64,000 bases of DNA. Origin: Cytobacillus suaedae (GTDB taxonomy: Bacteria > Bacillota > Bacilli > Bacillales > Bacillaceae_L). Location: NCBI GenBank assembly GCA_014960805.1, contig CP063163.1, forward strand, positions 3,373,001 to 3,437,000, in the 5' to 3' direction. Below, piece after piece: positions 35,381 to 45,310 of this stretch. Every line of letters begins with the position of its first letter. Position 1 is the stretch's first letter. The notes below the pieces were generated by a model. It made no database searches. It was not told the DNA's origin and worked only from the letters and a program-made list of their open reading frames with translations. The position numbers and the translations under genes were made by a program.

Positions 35381-36312
35381 TACTTATCTAACTCCGCTTT
35401 CACCTTATCTATTAGGGTTTTTGCACCAGCCTCAGTAAGTTTTTTAGCAACTTCACTTCCAACCTCGATAGGGTTAATGCCAACTCCCGTTTCTTTATAA
35501 ATTGTTTTTCCGTCTGGTGAACCAACTAAACCAGTAAACACGATTTCATTATTCTCATTTATTTGGGCAAAACCAGCAATCGGAACCTGGCATCCACCCT
35601 CCATTTTATGAAGAAAAGTTCTTTCAGCCGCTACAGTACGCTCCGTAACTTCATCATTTAAAAGGGAAAGAATCCTGTGCATCTCTTGATCGTCTTCTCG
35701 ACATTCAATTGCTAGTGCACCTTGCCCAACAGCTGGCACACAGTCTTCGTTATTGAGATATTCTGTTACAACATCATCAGACCAACCCATTCTTACTAAA
35801 CCGGCTGCTGCCAAAATGATTGCATCGTAATCTTCATTTTGCAATTTCGCTAAGCGTGTATCAATATTTCCGCGAATCCATTTAATTTCAATATCGTCAC
35901 GTTTAGCAAGAAGCTGTGCCGAACGTCTTAACGAACTAGTTCCCACTACAGCTCCAGGCGGAAGGTCGTCAAACTTAATATGGTCTTTTGAGATCAATAC
36001 ATCGCGGTAGTCTTCACGTTTAGGAACACACCCAATCATAAGACCCTCAGGTAAAACTGCCGGCATATCTTTCATGCTATGAACAGCCATATCAATTTCT
36101 TTATCTAGCATTGCTTGCTCAATCTCTTTTACAAAAAGGCCCTTACCTCCGACCTTCGATAATGTAACATCAAGAACTATGTCACCCTTGGTTACAAATT
36201 CCTTTACTTCAAAATCACAGTCTGCACCTAGCTCTTTTAATTTGTTAATAACCCAATTTGTTTGAGTTAAAGCAAGTTTACTTTTTCGTGACCCAACAAT
36301 AACTTTTCTCAC
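35380..36312 (-). CDS. hemC: Porphobilinogen deaminase (hydroxymethylbilane synthase)
   Basis: Polymerises four porphobilinogen units into hydroxymethylbilane on a dipyrromethane cofactor. The start is the GTG at 36312 (GTG-AGA-AAA), nine bases after AGGAGG; an upstream in-frame ATG overlaps hemX and lacks a site. The 310 residues show [13 protein letters not shown], the arginine-rich [12 protein letters not shown] and the cofactor cysteine loop [13 protein letters not shown]. It overlaps hemD by one base at its 3' end. Confidence 0.96.
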   Translation of the reverse strand: MRKVIVGSRKSKLALTQTNWVINKLKELGADCDFEVKEFVTKGDIVLDVTLSKVGGKGLFVKEIEQAMLDKEIDMAVHSMKDMPAVLPEGLMIGCVPKREDYRDVLISKDHIKFDDLPPGAVVGTSSLRRSAQLLAKRDDIEIKWIRGNIDTRLAKLQNEDYDAIILAAAGLVRMGWSDDVVTEYLNNEDCVPAVGQGALAIECREDDQEMHRILSLLNDEVTERTVAAERTFLHKMEGGCQVPIAGFAQINENNEIVFTGLVGSPDGKTIYKETGVGINPIEVGSEVAKKLTEAGAKTLIDKVKAELDK

Positions 36313-36329
36313 ACTAACTAACCTCCTAA

Positions 36330-37163
36330 TTATGTATACCACATATGAAATCTAGATAAGCTTCCAGATAAGAAATAATTGATTAATAATACTAAAAATG
36401 AAGCTATATTCCACAAGGCTATAGACTTTCCTTGTAGCCCCTGAACAACCCTCTTATATAAATAAAAGCTATACACTGTTATTACTGAAAATGAACCTAA
36501 TACTTTTGCATCATAAAGTTGAAAGTCTTGCAACTTTATGTAAGCCCATAATACTCCTAAAATTAGTGATAGTAAAAGCATTGGTACTCCAATGACATTT
36601 AATACATAAGACATGTGATCGAGTTTTGATAAATCCTGAATACGTAATAATTGTTTTCCCCATTTTTTCTTCTTAAGGAGATTGTATTGTATTAAATAAA
36701 GAATCGAGAATACAAATGAAAGGGAAAATGCTCCATAAGATAAAATGGCCATTGTAATATGAATCATTAATAGTTCGGATATCAGCTGGCCAGCTTGTGC
36801 AGTAGATTCATATTGTACAGGTGCAAATGTATGAAGTGCCATTATAAAGAAACCTAGTATATTTGTAAAAAAGACAATAAAATCTACTCGTAATAAGCGA
36901 TTTATTGCTAAGGAGAGAGTAATTAGAACCCATGCATAAAAGTAAAGCCCTTCAAAGACCGTTAATATTGGAAATCTTCCTGTTTCAATTACACGGTAAA
37001 TTAAAAAAAACGTTTGAGATAGCCATACAAATGCAAGTAACCAGAAGGCAGTAAGATTAGCCTTCCGGTTGTTATGTAGAAAATCAATAAAGTATAATAG
37101 CACACTAAGTGCGTATATAATAACCGTTAATTCATGTAATCTTGTGATATTTAACTCTGTCAT
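36330..37163 (-). CDS. hemX: HemX, CcsA-family membrane protein of the hem operon
   Basis: Polytopic membrane protein with about eight hydrophobic helices in 277 residues, related to cytochrome c assembly proteins (CcsA/ResC). In B. subtilis HemX lowers the cellular amount of HemA. The segment [20 protein letters not shown] is the family core. It sits upstream of hemC but, unlike in the B. subtilis description, is separated from hemA by a strong terminator-like hairpin. A possible extended -10 (TGCTAAAAT on the minus strand, 37239-37247) lies 76 bases before the ATG. Confidence 0.9.
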   Translation of the reverse strand: MTELNITRLHELTVIIYALSVLLYFIDFLHNNRKANLTAFWLLAFVWLSQTFFLIYRVIETGRFPILTVFEGLYFYAWVLITLSLAINRLLRVDFIVFFTNILGFFIMALHTFAPVQYESTAQAGQLISELLMIHITMAILSYGAFSLSFVFSILYLIQYNLLKKKKWGKQLLRIQDLSKLDHMSYVLNVIGVPMLLLSLILGVLWAYIKLQDFQLYDAKVLGSFSVITVYSFYLYKRVVQGLQGKSIALWNIASFLVLLINYFLSGSLSRFHMWYT

Positions 37164-37288
37164 GTTAGATTATTTCCTCTCCAAAAAGATTCTAACATCT
37201 GATTACTAAGGAAAACTTAGCTATAGAAGTCTATCTACATTTTAGCACGTTTGTTGACATAGTGTTTAATTGGGTTAATAAAGATATA

Positions 37289-37323
37289 AAACCCCACTTT
37301 ATGCTGTTTAAGTGGGGTTTTTA
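37289..37323 (-). terminator. Terminator or attenuator between hemA and hemX
   Basis: A perfect 10-base stem of AACCCCACTT and AAGTGGGGTT has a 10-base loop and a T-rich tail on the minus strand, about 45 bases past the hemA stop codon. Confidence 0.8.
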
Positions 37324-37367
37324 GCAACATTTATTGAACAAGTACTCAGTGAAAAGCCGCACCTTTA

Positions 37368-38726
37368 TTAAGATTGTAGGGAAGCCTGTCTAACAGGAAT
37401 AGATATATTATCTTGTTTCCCAGTAGTAACACTTGCTTGTGCACTCTGTTCAGCCTTAACAGATTCTTCTATATCAAAAATTTTCATAAATAGTTTTAGT
37501 GATTCTTCGGCATTTGGTTCAGCCGCAATTTCTTTTGCTCGAAGGATTGGGTCTTTTAATAACTGATTAATAATACTTTTCGTGTGTTTATTAAGCACTT
37601 TCTTCTCACGCTCTGTCAAATTAGGCATCTTACGCTCAATACTTTCCATCGTCTCTGCTTGAATAGCTAGAGCCTTATTGCGAAGTGCAGAAATAACAGG
37701 TACAACACCAAGTGTATTTATCCAGTTCTTAAATTCAATAATTTCTGCTTCAATCATTATCTCGATAACTTCAGCAGCCTTCTGACGTTCTTGCATATTG
37801 GCTTCCACAATGCCTTCTAAATCATCAATATCATATAAAAAGACACTGTCTAAATCCGCTAAGCTTGGGTCAAGATCCCTAGGAACAGCAATGTCTACCA
37901 TAAACAATGGACGCCCTTTTCTTAATCGTTCAACATGGACCATCATATCTTTAGTAATAACAAAGTCCTTTGCACCAGTTGAACTAATCATAATATCAGC
38001 ATCAATTAACGCACATTGTAGTTCAGCAATTGACTTCGCTTCTCCAGCAAAGCGCTCAGCTAAACTTTGTGCTTTTTCAAAAGTACGATTAATTACCGTT
38101 ACTTTTTTGACACCGCTACCATGAAGATTTTGTAGAGCTAATTCACCCATTTTTCCAGCACCTAAAATAAGAACATTCTTGTTAGCTAAATCACCAAATA
38201 TTTTTTTGGCAAGCTCAACCGCTGCATAACTGACAGAAACTGCGTTCGCACCTATATCAGTTTCAGAATGTGCTCGTTTAGCTAGAGTAATTGCTTGCTT
38301 AAATAAATGATTAAAGACTGTCCCAACCGTATTCTCTTCCTGTGCCTTTAGGAAACTCGAACGTACTTGACCAAGTATTTGAGTTTCACCAACAACCATT
38401 GAATTAAGACCACAGGAAACATTGAATAAATGTTCGATTGCTCCGTCATTTTCATATATATTTAAGTACGGTGTGAATTCTTCCTTATTAATATGAAACC
38501 ATTCAGCTAAGAAAGACTTCACATAATGTCTCCCAGTGTGCAACTGATCAACAACCGCATAAATCTCTGTTCGATTACATGTTGAGATAATTATATTTTC
38601 AAGAATGCTCTTCTTGTTCTTTAATGTTTGCATAGCAATTGCTAATTCAGATTCATTGAATGTAAGCTTTTCACGAATTTCAACAGGGGCAGTCTTATAA
38701 TTTAGTCCTACTACTATAATATGCAT
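37368..38726 (-). CDS. hemA: Glutamyl-tRNA reductase
   Basis: NADPH-dependent reductase that makes glutamate-1-semialdehyde from glutamyl-tRNA, the rate-limiting entry to heme synthesis. The 452 residues begin [20 protein letters not shown], carry the catalytic cysteine in [13 protein letters not shown] and the NADPH site [17 protein letters not shown], and end in the C-terminal dimerisation helices. GGGGGTG precedes the ATG. A TATAAT box lies about 60 bases upstream on the minus strand. It contains a short palindrome but not a full PerR box, the regulator known for this operon in B. subtilis. Confidence 0.97.
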   Translation of the reverse strand: MHIIVVGLNYKTAPVEIREKLTFNESELAIAMQTLKNKKSILENIIISTCNRTEIYAVVDQLHTGRHYVKSFLAEWFHINKEEFTPYLNIYENDGAIEHLFNVSCGLNSMVVGETQILGQVRSSFLKAQEENTVGTVFNHLFKQAITLAKRAHSETDIGANAVSVSYAAVELAKKIFGDLANKNVLILGAGKMGELALQNLHGSGVKKVTVINRTFEKAQSLAERFAGEAKSIAELQCALIDADIMISSTGAKDFVITKDMMVHVERLRKGRPLFMVDIAVPRDLDPSLADLDSVFLYDIDDLEGIVEANMQERQKAAEVIEIMIEAEIIEFKNWINTLGVVPVISALRNKALAIQAETMESIERKMPNLTEREKKVLNKHTKSIINQLLKDPILRAKEIAAEPNAEESLKLFMKIFDIEESVKAEQSAQASVTTGKQDNISIPVRQASLQS

Positions 38727-38989
38727 AGATTATTACACCCCCAAAAAAAGTTTTAAATATAGTTTCTATTGAACTCAACTTATATTATAACATGTCAAAA
38801 ATATAGTAATTAAAAAATATGTGAACAGATTATGAACTCATATGTTAAGATTAATTAGTAATTTATCATATTTACCTTTTTTCACTTCTACCAAAGAAGT
38901 GACGAATTCTGTCGACATAGTACATCAGATACAATAGCAAATTTTACGGATTTAATCAAGTAAGATGTATGTATTATTAGGAGGATTAT

Positions 38990-39475
38990 ATGAAGAAACA
39001 AGGCGTATTTCCTGGTATTATACTTATAGGGATTGGTATTTACTTCCTCTTACAACAATTAAATATATCAGTTTTTAGTGGCTTTTACACATGGCAGACC
39101 TTAATTTTAATTATTGGTACAGCACTTCTTATCCAATCCTATACGAGCAACGACCATAGTAATATTGTTGCTGGCGTCATTTTAGTAGGATTTGGAATTC
39201 ACTTTCACAGTGCAAATACTCTATCATTTTGGCCTAAACATTATGGAATGCTAATATTAATTATTGCGTTAGGCTTGTTATTACGTTACTTCAAAACAAA
39301 AGCCGGGCTCTTTCAAAGTTTACTTTTATTATCCATTTCTGTCCTAATTCTTTATTATGATAAATTTATTAATTCACTCGGATTTTTGGAAAACAGCTTT
39401 TCCTTTATTATAAAATTTTGGCCAGTTATTTTAATTGGTACCGGTTTTTACCTATTATTTATTAAAAAAAGGTAA
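38990..39475 (+). CDS. Polytopic membrane protein of unknown function
   Basis: A 161-residue protein with AGGAGG before its ATG, running opposite to its neighbours. It consists almost entirely of hydrophobic helices (about six), with glycine-rich pairs such as GIILIGIGIYFLLQQL and VILVGFGIHF. The C terminus repeats the N-terminal pattern (PVILIGTGFYLLF) and ends in basic residues. This layout resembles the membrane part of LiaI/LiaF-type and DUF5668-like proteins, but no specific function can be given. It is followed by a palindromic repeat. Confidence 0.75.
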   Translation: MKKQGVFPGIILIGIGIYFLLQQLNISVFSGFYTWQTLILIIGTALLIQSYTSNDHSNIVAGVILVGFGIHFHSANTLSFWPKHYGMLILIIALGLLLRYFKTKAGLFQSLLLLSISVLILYYDKFINSLGFLENSFSFIIKFWPVILIGTGFYLLFIKKR

Positions 39476-39500
39476 TTTATACTTTATTTACATAGGAACA

Positions 39501-39624
39501 AAAGCGCAAGTGCCTTGATCAGCCCCGACAAGCAAATGTTCTGTGACATAAAAAGTCTGCACTTTGACTTTTTATGTCGCAGGTTATTTGACCTCGAGGG
39601 GCTAGGCACTGGAGCTGGACGAGG
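39501..39624. repeat. Second palindromic repeat family, full copy
   Basis: About 120 bases with nested inverted arms. The outer pair is AGTGCC with GGCACT, the next is AGCCCC with GGGGCT, and the inner hairpin is GACATAAAAAGTC with GACTTTTTATGTC. It ends in GCTGGAGCTGGAC-like sequence, and a fragment of this end recurs at 61820-61843. It is different from the 3083/32007/47080 family. Confidence 0.8.
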
Positions 39625-39680
39625 TGAATCTTTGTCTTAATTATCCTCATGGTTACTATGTTTATATTATTAACCATGTA

Positions 39681-39714
39681 AAAAACGAGACAGCTCATGC
39701 TCTGTCTCGTTTGC
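39681..39714 (-). terminator. Terminator of the amino acid ABC transporter operon
   Basis: ACGAGACAG and CTGTCTCGT form a perfect 9-base stem, with a T-run on the minus strand, 6 bases after the ATPase stop codon. Confidence 0.85.
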
Positions 39715-39720
39715 TTTTAA

Positions 39721-40458
39721 TTATAATACTGCTTTCAAAAATTCTTGTGTTCTTGTTTCCTTCGGATGATTAAAGAGCTCTTCTGGTTTACCTACTTCAA
39801 CAATTTTGCCATCATGCATGTAAACAACCCAATCTGCTACTTCCTTCGCAAATCCCATTTCATGAGTAACGACAACCATTGTCATTCCTTCTTCTGCTAG
39901 CTCCTTCATTGTTGATAGAACTTCACCTACTAGCTCAGGGTCAAGGGCAGATGTTGGTTCATCAAACAACATAATCTCCGGTTTCATTGCTAATGCTCTT
40001 GCAATGGCTACACGCTGCTTTTGTCCACCTGATAATTTCGAAGGATAGACATTTTCTTTATCAGCTAATCCAACTTTTTGTAATAACTCTCTCCCATGGC
40101 GAAGAGCTTCTTCCTTGGACATTTTTTTCAACTGTGTTGGTGCCTCGATTACATTTTCAATAACTGTTTTATGAGGAAATAAGTTAAAATGTTGAAAAAC
40201 CATGCCCACGCTTTGCCTAACCTTATTTAAATCATGAGATTTTGGATCAATTACTTCATCAGCTATTGTGATAGTTCCATTGTCTTTTATCTCAAGAAAA
40301 TTTAAGCAACGTAATAAAGTACTTTTGCCTGAACCACTTGCTCCAATTAAACAAACAACATCACTTTCTTTTACGATAAAATCAATATCTTTTAATACAT
40401 GTAAGGAACCAAAAGATTTATTTAGCTTTTCTACCTTAATCATAACTTCCTTATTCAT
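39721..40458 (-). CDS. Polar amino acid ABC transporter, ATP-binding protein
   Basis: Cytoplasmic ATPase of an amino acid importer of the GlnQ/HisP type. The ATG at 40458 lies eight bases after GGAGG and gives 245 residues. Motifs are Walker [11 protein letters not shown]-loop [11 protein letters not shown], signature [12 protein letters not shown], Walker [14 protein letters not shown] and the switch histidine VVTHEMGF. It is third in an operon with a permease and a binding protein. Substrate cannot be read; glutamine, cystine or arginine are all possible. Confidence 0.93.
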   Translation of the reverse strand: MNKEVMIKVEKLNKSFGSLHVLKDIDFIVKESDVVCLIGASGSGKSTLLRCLNFLEIKDNGTITIADEVIDPKSHDLNKVRQSVGMVFQHFNLFPHKTVIENVIEAPTQLKKMSKEEALRHGRELLQKVGLADKENVYPSKLSGGQKQRVAIARALAMKPEIMLFDEPTSALDPELVGEVLSTMKELAEEGMTMVVVTHEMGFAKEVADWVVYMHDGKIVEVGKPEELFNHPKETRTQEFLKAVL

Positions 40459-40474
40459 CAATTAAACCTCCTTC

Positions 40475-41134
40475 TTAATCACTTGCTGCAAGCTTTTTCT
40501 CTAAGATTCCAACAAGAATTGTCATTACTAATACTAGGAATAAGTAATAAACTGCAACGATTAATAAATAGGTCATATTATCAAAAGTTTGTGATCCTAA
40601 TGTGGTAGAAACATTGAATAGCTCATTAAATCCTATGAATGCTGCAAGAGAGGAGTCTTTCAATCCGATTATAAACTGATTACCTAATGGGGGGAGGGCC
40701 CTACGAAAAGCTTGGGGTAAAATAATTCTTCTCATTGTCAATGCTTTGCTCATTCCCAAGGATCGTCCTGCTTCCATTTGGCCTTTATCTATTGACTGTA
40801 TAGTTCCTCGGAAAATCTCTGCAATATACGCTCCATTATGGAAGGCTAACCCTAACGTAACAGACCAGAACGAAGATATGTTCAAGCTAGTTAATCCAAA
40901 ATAAAATATAAAAATTTGAACAATTAATGGTGTCCCACGGACTAAGAAAATGTATATATCCGCTATTTTATTTAGGAATTTGTTTCCAGATATTTTTAAA
41001 AAAGCAAAAAACAGACCAATAAATACTGCAATAAATATTGAAACAGCCGTCACATTAAGTGTCATGAGCATTGCTTTTAGGAAGATATCAAACGTATCAA
41101 TAAACTCTGAAAATACATGTAGAAAGCTTGGCAT
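40475..41134 (-). CDS. Polar amino acid ABC transporter, permease
   Basis: Integral membrane subunit of the same importer, 219 residues with about five helices. The EAA-type motif that docks on the ATPase reads EAGRSLGMSKALTMRRIILPQA. The N-terminal half matches the HisM/GlnP family (LFFAFLKISGNKFLNKIADIYI). A single permease gene implies a homodimer. It lies between the binding-protein and ATPase genes. Confidence 0.93.
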   Translation of the reverse strand: MPSFLHVFSEFIDTFDIFLKAMLMTLNVTAVSIFIAVFIGLFFAFLKISGNKFLNKIADIYIFLVRGTPLIVQIFIFYFGLTSLNISSFWSVTLGLAFHNGAYIAEIFRGTIQSIDKGQMEAGRSLGMSKALTMRRIILPQAFRRALPPLGNQFIIGLKDSSLAAFIGFNELFNVSTTLGSQTFDNMTYLLIVAVYYLFLVLVMTILVGILEKKLAASD

Positions 41135-41180
41135 TTAACCTCATCTCCTTTTTAACAAGATTTGTAAATAGATGAAGAAA

Positions 41181-41211
41181 CGAATGTGCATTTTAGGTAA
41201 ATACACATTCG
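41181..41211 (-). other. Inverted repeat between binding-protein and permease genes
   Basis: CGAATGTG and CACATTCG arms around a 15-base loop, without a strong T-run. Such a hairpin often lets the binding protein be made in excess over the membrane parts. Confidence 0.5.
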
Positions 41212-41226
41212 CTTGCGTGTTCCTAC

Positions 41227-42009
41227 TTATTCTTCTGGGTCCACTGTAATGTCTTCACCAAAAAACTCTTCACTAATTTTCTTTAATGTGCCATTTTCTC
41301 TTAAGGTTTGAAGTGCTTCATTTACTTTTTCTAAAAGAACTTCGTTATCTTTTGCAATCCCAATTGCCTGTTCACTTCTTCCAAGAAGTTCTCTTGCATC
41401 AATCTCTAACCCTGCACCGATTGCCTCTTTACCAGTAATGAAATCAGTAATTACGGCGTCATGTTTTCCAATGCTTAATGCTTCTAATGCCGTAACATCA
41501 CTATCGTATAAAATGACATTGTCAGTTTGCTCTTTGGCAGTATCAGCGTAAGTTGATCCCTTTGAAACAGCTATTTCTAAGTCTTTTAGGTCATCGAATG
41601 TTTTAATATCACTATCAGGCCTTACAAAAATCTGAGGACCTGAATAATAATAAGGAGTAGAAAAACTAATATGTTCTAAACGATCCGGTGTGATGGTATG
41701 ACTTGCTACAGCAGCATCAAATCGACCCGTTTTAACACCTTCTACGATACTATTAAACTTAAATTTCTTTTGAACCGGTTCTAAACCAAGCTCCTTTGCG
41801 ACAGCTTCCGCAACACTGATGTCAAAACCCGACATAACTCCATCCCCGTCTGTCGTACTGAATGGTTTAAACTCTCCAGATGCGGCATATGTAAATTTAT
41901 CAGCCTCAACTAGCTTCATACCATCTGTAGTTGTTTCTTTCCCTCCACATGCAGCTAACAAACCAATTACTAATAATAAACTAAACAGTGTTGCTAGTCC
42001 TTTTCTCAT
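41227..42009 (-). CDS. Amino acid ABC transporter, substrate-binding lipoprotein
   Basis: Extracytoplasmic binding protein anchored by a lipid. The 260 residues start with a signal peptide ending in the lipobox LLAAC, followed by the type II periplasmic-binding fold. Family motifs are SGFDISVAEAVAKELGLEPV, GRFDAAVASHTITPDR and FSTPYYYSGPQIFV. The ATG is preceded by AAGGGGGAG. It is first of three genes and sits on an accessory stretch between hemA and engB. Confidence 0.93.
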   Translation of the reverse strand: MRKGLATLFSLLLVIGLLAACGGKETTTDGMKLVEADKFTYAASGEFKPFSTTDGDGVMSGFDISVAEAVAKELGLEPVQKKFKFNSIVEGVKTGRFDAAVASHTITPDRLEHISFSTPYYYSGPQIFVRPDSDIKTFDDLKDLEIAVSKGSTYADTAKEQTDNVILYDSDVTALEALSIGKHDAVITDFITGKEAIGAGLEIDARELLGRSEQAIGIAKDNEVLLEKVNEALQTLRENGTLKKISEEFFGEDITVDPEE

Positions 42010-42215
42010 GTAATAACTCCCCCTTAGTTTTATTATTTAAGCCTATATATTTATGTTAACAATAAGTAGGTTTTTCCACAAAATTGGAAATCAGGGATAT
42101 TCACTGATAATTCAGGATATAGTATGGTTTTACATAGTGGTCATTTAAATTTAACAGTAATCCCTTATAATACTCCCATTTCCTTCCGATTCCCTTATAT
42201 CCTACAAATTCATAT

Positions 42216-42255
42216 AAAAAAAGCTGAAACAGGACATTACATCCTATTTCAGCTT
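42216..42255 (-). terminator. Terminator after engB
   Basis: AAGCTGAAA-x-AGGA pairs with TCCT-x-TTTCAGCTT, followed by seven T residues on the minus strand, 6 bases past the engB stop codon. Confidence 0.88.
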
Positions 42256-42261
42256 CAATTT

Positions 42262-42843
42262 CTACATATAACTTTGGATAACACTCCAGGCTTTTTCCTT
42301 CCCAAGGCCAGTTTCAGATGAAAATAAAACGAGTTGGTCTGATGGGTCAAAGTCTAATGTTTCTCGAACTACTTTTAAGTGCTTTTCCCATTTCCCCTTT
42401 GGGATTTTATCAGCCTTTGTTGCTACAACGATAACTGGGATTTCATAATGTTTGACAAAGCCATACATTGTAACGTCATCTTTGGATGGGGGATGACGAA
42501 GGTCAACTATAAGAATCACAGCTCTTAACTGTTCTCTTGATGTTAAATATGTCTCTATCATCTTGCCCCATATTTCACGTTCCCTTTTGGATACCTTTGC
42601 ATAACCATAACCAGGAACATCTACAAAATGTAAGACCTCATTAATCAGGTAAAAGTTCAAAGTTTGTGTTTTTCCTGGCTTTGAAGAGGTCCTAGCTAGA
42701 TTTTTTCGATTTAACAGCTTATTGATAAATGATGATTTACCTACGTTTGATCTACCAGCTAAAGCGAACTCTGGCAAATTTGTTTCAGGATATTGATCAG
42801 GCTTTACAGCACTAATTACAATATCAGCACTTGTTACTTTCAT
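42262..42843 (-). CDS. engB: Ribosome biogenesis GTP-binding protein EngB/YsxC
   Basis: Essential GTPase in maturation of the 50S subunit. The 193 residues hold G1 [17 protein letters not shown]3 DVPGYGYAK and G4 TKADK. Its N-terminal stretch [15 protein letters not shown] is family-typical. It begins two bases after lonA on the same strand, as in B. subtilis, and ends in a strong terminator. Confidence 0.97.
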   Translation of the reverse strand: MKVTSADIVISAVKPDQYPETNLPEFALAGRSNVGKSSFINKLLNRKNLARTSSKPGKTQTLNFYLINEVLHFVDVPGYGYAKVSKREREIWGKMIETYLTSREQLRAVILIVDLRHPPSKDDVTMYGFVKHYEIPVIVVATKADKIPKGKWEKHLKVVRETLDFDPSDQLVLFSSETGLGKEKAWSVIQSYM

Positions 42844-42845
42844 TT

Positions 42846-45161
42846 TTACTCTCCTACCAATGCGTGTTCTAGTACTTCATCTAAATGCGACACTAAAACA
42901 AATTCTAATTCCTTTCGAACACTTTCAGGGATATCGTCTAAGTCTTTTTCATTATCCCTTGGCAAAATCACTTTAGTCAACCCTGCACGGTTAGCACTCA
43001 AGGATTTTTCCTTTAGACCACCAATAGGTAAAACTCTACCACGTAATGTGATCTCCCCTGTCATTCCTACTTCTTTCCTAACCGCTCTACCAGTAAGTGC
43101 TGATATGAGAGCAGTAGCAATCGTAATACCTGCAGAAGGTCCATCTTTTGGTACAGCACCTTCAGGAACATGGATATGAATATCATTTTTTTCATTAAAT
43201 TCTGGATCTATTTTTAATTCATTTGCACGTGATCGAATATAGCTAAATGCAGCCTGAGCTGATTCCTTCATGACATCACCAAGCTTACCTGTTAAAACAA
43301 GCTTACCTTTTCCAGGTGCAATGGACACTTCAATTGACAGTGTATCACCACCAAAGGCTGTATAAGCAAGCCCTGTTGCTACCCCAACTTGGTCCTCAAG
43401 CTCTGCTTGTCCGTATCTAAAGTTCGGTTTGCCTAAAAACTCTTCAAGGTTTTTTTCTGTAACTACCACTCGTTTACGTCCTTCACCAACAATGATTTTT
43501 GCTGCCTTACGACATATAGTAGCTAGTTGTCTCTCTAAACTACGAACACCAGCCTCACGTGTATAGTAACGTATAATATTCTGAATTGCTTCGTCACGCA
43601 TTTGAATTTTCCCTTTATTTAACCCGTGCTCCTCAATTTGCTTAGGAAATAAGTGATCTTTGGCGATATGTACTTTCTCTGGTTCTGTATAGCCAGCTAT
43701 CGTAATAATTTCCATTCTATCTCGAAGAGGACCAGGTATCGTTGCAAGATTATTTGCAGTTGCGATAAACATAACCTTCGATAAGTCATATGGTTCCTCA
43801 ATAAAATGATCACTAAAGGTACTATTTTGCTCAGGATCTAATACTTCTAGCATCGCTGAAGAAGGATCACCACGGAAATCGTTAGACATTTTATCAATCT
43901 CGTCAAGTAGGAAAACAGGATTAATTGTACCTGCTTTTTTCATCCCTTGGATAATTCTACCAGGCATTGCTCCTACATATGTTCTACGATGTCCTCTTAT
44001 TTCTGACTCATCACGAACTCCACCTAAAGATATTCTTACAAAGTTTCTTCCAAGTGATTTAGCTACCGACCTTGCAAGTGATGTTTTACCAACACCTGGA
44101 GGTCCAGCCAAGCAAAGGATTGGCCCTTTAAGCGATTGTGTTAATTGCTGCACGGCTAGGTACTCAAGCACACGTTCTTTAACCTTTTCTAAACCATAAT
44201 GGTCTTTCTCTAAAATCTCTTCAGCTCTGTTTATATCTAACTGGTCAGTTGTTGCCTTCGTCCAAGGTAAAGAAATTAGCCACTCTATATAGTTACGAAT
44301 AACTGCACTTTCAGCTGAGGTTGAAGGTATTTTTTCATAACGATCCAATTCTTTAAAAGCTATTTCTTCAATATTAGTAGGCATCTTGGCATTTTCGATT
44401 TTTTCTTTCAAGGAAGTTACTTCACCTGTTTTGCCTTCTTTATCACCAAGTTCTTTTTGAATAGCCTTCATTTGTTCTCTAAGGTAATATTCCTTCTGTG
44501 TACGTTCCATTGAACGTTTAACACGCTGACCTATTTTCTTTTCTAATGATAATACTTCTTTCTCATTATTAATAATGGAGATGACCTTATCCATACGCTC
44601 TTTAATATCAAGCGTTTCTAGTATTTCTTGTTTTTCTTTTAATTTTAATGGTAAGTGTGAAGCAATGATATCAGCAAGACGACCAGGTTCCTCAATGTCA
44701 GTTACAGTTGAGTATGTTTCGGCTGATATTTTTTTCGATAGTTTTATGTACTGCTCAAAGTATTCAAGCATAGTCCGCATTAAAGCTTCACTTTCAACAT
44801 CTTTCTCAGGGTCATCTTCAAACGTTTCAATTTTTGAAGATATATAGTCTCCCTCATCATAGAACTCTATAAGGCGAGCACGAGTTAGCCCTTCAACTAG
44901 AACACGAATTGTCCCGTTTGGTAGTTTAAGCATCTGCTTAACTTGAGTTAATGTTCCCATTGTGAAGATATCGTCTTCAGTTGGATCGTCTATAGAGACA
45001 TCCTTCTGTGTTGTTAAAAAGATTTTATGTTCTTCTACCATTGATTTCTCAAGAGCTTGAATGGATTTATCCCGACCAACATCTAGGTGCAAAACCATTG
45101 TTGGATAGACGAGTAAGCCCCTAAGTGGTAAAAGAGGAACAATGATTTCATTATTATTCAC
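42846..45161 (-). CDS. lonA: ATP-dependent Lon protease (LonA)
   Basis: Cytoplasmic AAA+ serine protease that degrades damaged and regulatory proteins. The GTG at 45161 has AGAGG eight bases upstream and gives 771 residues. Domains in order are the LON substrate-recognition domain ([19 protein letters not shown]), a central coiled coil, the AAA+ core with Walker [12 protein letters not shown] and Walker [10 protein letters not shown], and the protease domain. The catalytic serine lies in PKDGPSAGI and the lysine in [14 protein letters not shown]. An ORF start three codons earlier is also a GTG but overlaps the ribosome binding site. Confidence 0.97.
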   Translation of the reverse strand: MNNNEIIVPLLPLRGLLVYPTMVLHLDVGRDKSIQALEKSMVEEHKIFLTTQKDVSIDDPTEDDIFTMGTLTQVKQMLKLPNGTIRVLVEGLTRARLIEFYDEGDYISSKIETFEDDPEKDVESEALMRTMLEYFEQYIKLSKKISAETYSTVTDIEEPGRLADIIASHLPLKLKEKQEILETLDIKERMDKVISIINNEKEVLSLEKKIGQRVKRSMERTQKEYYLREQMKAIQKELGDKEGKTGEVTSLKEKIENAKMPTNIEEIAFKELDRYEKIPSTSAESAVIRNYIEWLISLPWTKATTDQLDINRAEEILEKDHYGLEKVKERVLEYLAVQQLTQSLKGPILCLAGPPGVGKTSLARSVAKSLGRNFVRISLGGVRDESEIRGHRRTYVGAMPGRIIQGMKKAGTINPVFLLDEIDKMSNDFRGDPSSAMLEVLDPEQNSTFSDHFIEEPYDLSKVMFIATANNLATIPGPLRDRMEIITIAGYTEPEKVHIAKDHLFPKQIEEHGLNKGKIQMRDEAIQNIIRYYTREAGVRSLERQLATICRKAAKIIVGEGRKRVVVTEKNLEEFLGKPNFRYGQAELEDQVGVATGLAYTAFGGDTLSIEVSIAPGKGKLVLTGKLGDVMKESAQAAFSYIRSRANELKIDPEFNEKNDIHIHVPEGAVPKDGPSAGITIATALISALTGRAVRKEVGMTGEITLRGRVLPIGGLKEKSLSANRAGLTKVILPRDNEKDLDDIPESVRKELEFVLVSHLDEVLEHALVGE

Positions 45162-45254
45162 TGCAAACACCTCTAAATTACAAGATTATACGTTTTCTTT
45201 TTTCAATTCTATCTTATTTGTTTTCTAGTGTCTAATCTGGGCCCTTTTAAAAGT

Positions 45255-45302
45255 AAAATGACTTCGACTCATACTTTATGTATTGTTAGCTGTCGAAGTC
45301 AC
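45255..45302 (-). terminator. Terminator between lonB and lonA
   Basis: GACTTCGAC and GTCGAAGTC form a 9-base stem with a long loop, followed by a T-rich stretch on the minus strand just past the lonB stop codon. Confidence 0.65.
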
Positions 45303-45310
45303 TAAACACA

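Noticed and set aside
36313-36342. Upstream ATG start for hemC
   Set aside because: It overlaps the hemX end and places AGGAGG inside the coding region. The GTG at 36312 is correctly spaced from that site.
37254-37280. Plus-strand promoter TTGACA upstream of the hemA terminator
   Set aside because: No acceptable -10 at 16-18 bases, and it would only transcribe antisense to hemA.
38760-38800. PerR box at the hemA promoter
   Set aside because: Only a short palindrome TTATATTATAA is present. It does not fit the 7-1-7 pattern TTATAAT-N-ATTATAA.
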